Positions 30,944-33,127 of a DNA stretch of 33,127 bases are shown piece after piece. This DNA is from Scedosporium boydii (lineage: Eukaryota > Ascomycota > Sordariomycetes > Microascales > Microascaceae). The DNA lies in the NCBI GenBank assembly GCA_002221725.1, contig NJFT01000330.1:1-33127 (forward strand). The letters are read 5' to 3'. Made by a program: the position numbers and the translations under genes. The notes below the pieces were generated by a model. It searched no databases. It saw only the letters and a program-made list of their open reading frames with translations, and was not told where the DNA came from. Numbering within the stretch: position 1 is the stretch's first letter; each line of letters opens with the position of its first letter.

Positions 30944-31636
30944 TCAGAGCCATACAGCTTCCCCCTCGTCACCATAATAGTACTCCTTCTTGGTACTCGG
31001 ATCCAAGTACACAACCGTGCCATCCGCCGCATAACGGTAAAGCTGGCCAGTTTGCGGGTGTCGACTATACTGGGAGGAGTCCGCCTTATTGCTCTTGCTT
31101 CCATGAGAGCGGCTTCCAGTCGATTCTGCCTTCGATTTTCCTTTCTCTTCCTCGGCTGACGACCCAGCTGATCGGTTTGCCTCCTGCCAGCTCGCGACAA
31201 ACTCAGGGTCCAGCCACTGAGAATTCTCGCTGCCCACCTCTTGTTCAGTGGCAGGCGACACCTGGATTGTAGGGAACTCAGATTTGGACGGTACAATAGT
31301 CCCGTCTGGATACACGTGCAAAGATAAGCCCGAGCCCTTAAAGTCCTCCTTTCGGCGGAGGGCCACGGACGCATGCCATGGGTCATTCGTCTTTTCAGTT
31401 TCATGAGGTGATCCGCTATTGATATCGGATATTAGATCCGGCGGTGGAAATGGACGGATGCTAGGCGGTTGGGAGACTTACTGGAACTTGGCGAACGGGG
31501 TCTTATCCAAACGACGCGCGAGGTCGGGATATTCCTGGTCGAGAAACTTGGTGTACTCATCGATACGCTGTTCTGCCCAGGGAATCCTTCTTCCCAGGAA
31601 CTTGAGGTTCTTCAACTTCGACCAGGTTGCCTTCAT
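30944..31636 (-). CDS. Conserved-looking 208-residue protein, unknown function
   Basis: Two exons (31636-31482 and 31415-30944) join in phase through a 66-nt intron with GTAAGT donor and TAG acceptor. The result is a 208-residue protein. The N-terminus is basic and amphipathic (MKATWSKLKNLKFLGRRIPW), which could be a mitochondrial targeting helix; that is inference only. The middle is Ser/Lys/Glu-rich and probably disordered (about 120-165). The C-terminus is aromatic, with TGQLYRYAADGTVVYLD and KKEYYYGDEG, faintly recalling octamer (OCRE-like) repeats. I do not recognise a family. It is divergent from the kinase gene at 32442, with 805 bases between the starts. Confidence 0.75.
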
Positions 31637-32441
31637 TTTGATGGAATCGATTTCACAGAGAAACGCTAGACACAGGATAACAGAGTGGGATCAAATTGAC
31701 AAGGGGAAGCAAGCAAGTTGGAGATACGATTGAACTTCTAGGAAGAGAGTGATGTCCCCTTGAGTTTTTATCCTACACGAGCGGCAAGCGCTTTCGACCC
31801 GGCTTCCTATTCTCCGTCTCTGTGGATTTTTAGCACGGGTAGCGCGCGGTTAGAAGAACAAAATGAACAGCCCTCGCCCGACCCCACGGCCCTGAGCCAC
31901 CGAAGGATTCGTAGTCATTTGTTTCGCCATAGCATTCCTGTTCGAAGCAAGATCGTCGTGATTCGGAGAGGTCGGCCGGTTCTTGGCCGGTTGATGCTCT
32001 GAGCATGGGAATAGGCGCCAGCCCTCTGTCCCATGGCCGGGTATGTGTTTCGGCCTCGGGCAAGGGCACCCAATCCCAATGAAGTACCACGATCAATATG
32101 GCCATATTTCGTCAGAATAGCGCTGTTGTCGATATTCCAGTGATCACTGATCTCATTACGCGAAACTAATTATAGATTCACCTGCGAAAACATCAATTTT
32201 GTTGCGAAAGCATATGAGGCATCAAAAGTTGATCTTGGTCTTAAGTGCGACGCTCATCTGAGAGAGCACTGATGTGTGGGGCTGGCCCGGCCCGGACCAG
32301 GGGTAGCCAGCCAGTGGTGCACATCGACCAAATAATTAAGCGCTGCCTGCCAACGCGTTCCGAAGACACATTCGACTCTTGACAAGAACATCGCACACAG
32401 CCCAGGCGTCGTGAGAGCTCACAAACGCGCCGAACTCGAAG
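31637..32441. other. Divergent promoter region
   Basis: About 0.8 kb lies between the start of the 208-residue protein gene and the start of the kinase gene, so it probably carries both promoters. No gene is seen. A short minus frame (32105-31830) and plus frame (31760-32002) overlap each other and have no protein character. Confidence 0.5.
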
Positions 32442-33100
32442 ATGGCGAATGCGTTAGCGATGGCACCGAAACGGTCATGGAGATTAGTGCCCCGTTGGCC
32501 TTTTTTCTCTGTCAATCAATATGGAACCGCACCTTGCATCATTGATGAGCCTATCGACGAGGAGCTGTTCCCAGGGGATCGGTTGAAGTATTTTCATCAG
32601 ACACATCCGGGACAGGTATTAGATGGCAGGTTCAAAACAATCGCAAAGCTTGGTTATGGCTCAGGCTCGACGGTATGGCTTGCAGAGAACCTCAAATTGT
32701 AATAAGCCCCTTCCAACAAATTATCGTAGCACATCAGTAGCTAACATCATGAGCAGCAAACGATGGAGGAAGTCGGACGTGCCCCGCTACGTCAGCATCA
32801 AAATTTCAGCGCTCGATACTGGCCCTGGCAGGGAGACGGAAAATTCAAAGATCATTTGCAACGCCAATCCATCGCATGAGGGCATAGACTTCACCAGGAT
32901 CCCTGGAGATGAGTTTCAGTTACCGGGGCAGGGTGGAACGCACTTCTGTCTTGTGTACGAGCCGATGAGAGAAACCCTTTTCAAGCTCCAACATAGGTTA
33001 CGGACGAAAAGGCTAGCACCGCCGCTATTTAAATTTTTCATTTACTGCCTTCTTCAAGCTGTTGACTACTTGCATACAGAGTGCAAGCTCATCCACACGG
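32442..33100 (+). CDS. SRPK-like protein kinase (partial, runs off right edge)
   Basis: This is the N-terminal lobe of a CMGC-type kinase resembling the serine/arginine-protein kinases, which phosphorylate splicing factors. Exon 1 is 32442-32698. Exon 2 is 32757-33100, after an intron with a GTAATA donor, CTAAC branch point (32741-32745) and CAG acceptor. A third exon should follow the GTAAGT donor at 33101. Visible features are the lead-in GQVLDGRFKTIAKLGYGSGSTVWLA with glycine loop G71-W79, the VSIK lysine (K101), and the LIHT end of the catalytic loop; the HTD aspartate (residue 201) is completed in the next exon. Many filamentous fungi carry several divergent SRPK-like paralogues, so the substrate is uncertain. 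The window ends inside an intron at a run of at least 15 T (33113-33127). Confidence 0.88.
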
Positions 33101-33127
33101 GTAAGTTACTTATTTTTTTTTTTTTTT

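Noticed and set aside
1..33127. CRISPR arrays, prophage, insertion sequences or a bacterial-type defence system
   Set aside because: No spaced direct repeats, terminal inverted repeats with a transposase, or phage genes were seen. The genes and introns are plainly fungal nuclear.

Overview
This window looks like nuclear DNA of a filamentous ascomycete (Pezizomycotina, most likely Sordariomycetes). Genes are split by short introns of about 57-120 nt with GTAAGT-like donors and CTAAC-like branch points. Base composition is balanced. The genes with a clear family are typical of filamentous fungi: a CreB-type deubiquitinase, a giant Ras-associating/LRR/PP2C-like adenylate cyclase, ALG12, a PIC2-type carrier and an SRPK-like kinase. 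No prokaryotic, viral or CRISPR features were seen.

Layout. 1-182 (-) is the 5' end of an unidentified gene. 1657-3081 (+) is a mitochondrial phosphate/copper carrier of the PIC2 type. 3298-4770 (-) is an intronless protein joining a sulfotransferase-like P-loop domain to a HAD phosphatase-like domain. 4761-8415 is a decayed island: a broken + strand gene remnant (4761-5497) next to a patatin-like phospholipase gene (8415-5557, -) whose 5' half carries stops and frameshifts while the catalytic 3' half is intact. 8416-15111 is a 6.7 kb stretch with no convincing gene. 15112-17860 (+) is creB. 19129-20942 (+) is ALG12. 28889-21880 (-) is adenylate cyclase. 31636-30944 (-) is a small unidentified protein, divergent from a partial SRPK-like kinase (32442 onward, +) that runs off the right edge.

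Function. creB (carbon catabolite derepression) and adenylate cyclase (cAMP/PKA nutrient signalling) both act in nutrient sensing, but nothing in the sequence shows they are co-regulated. ALG12 acts in ER N-glycan assembly and PIC2 in the mitochondrial inner membrane. The window reads as ordinary housekeeping genes interrupted by one decaying accessory patch (4.8-8.4 kb) and by intergenic DNA rich in GTAC and GAAGTAC/GTACTTC motifs.

All gene models were built by hand from reading frames, splice sites and recalled family motifs. No database search was possible.
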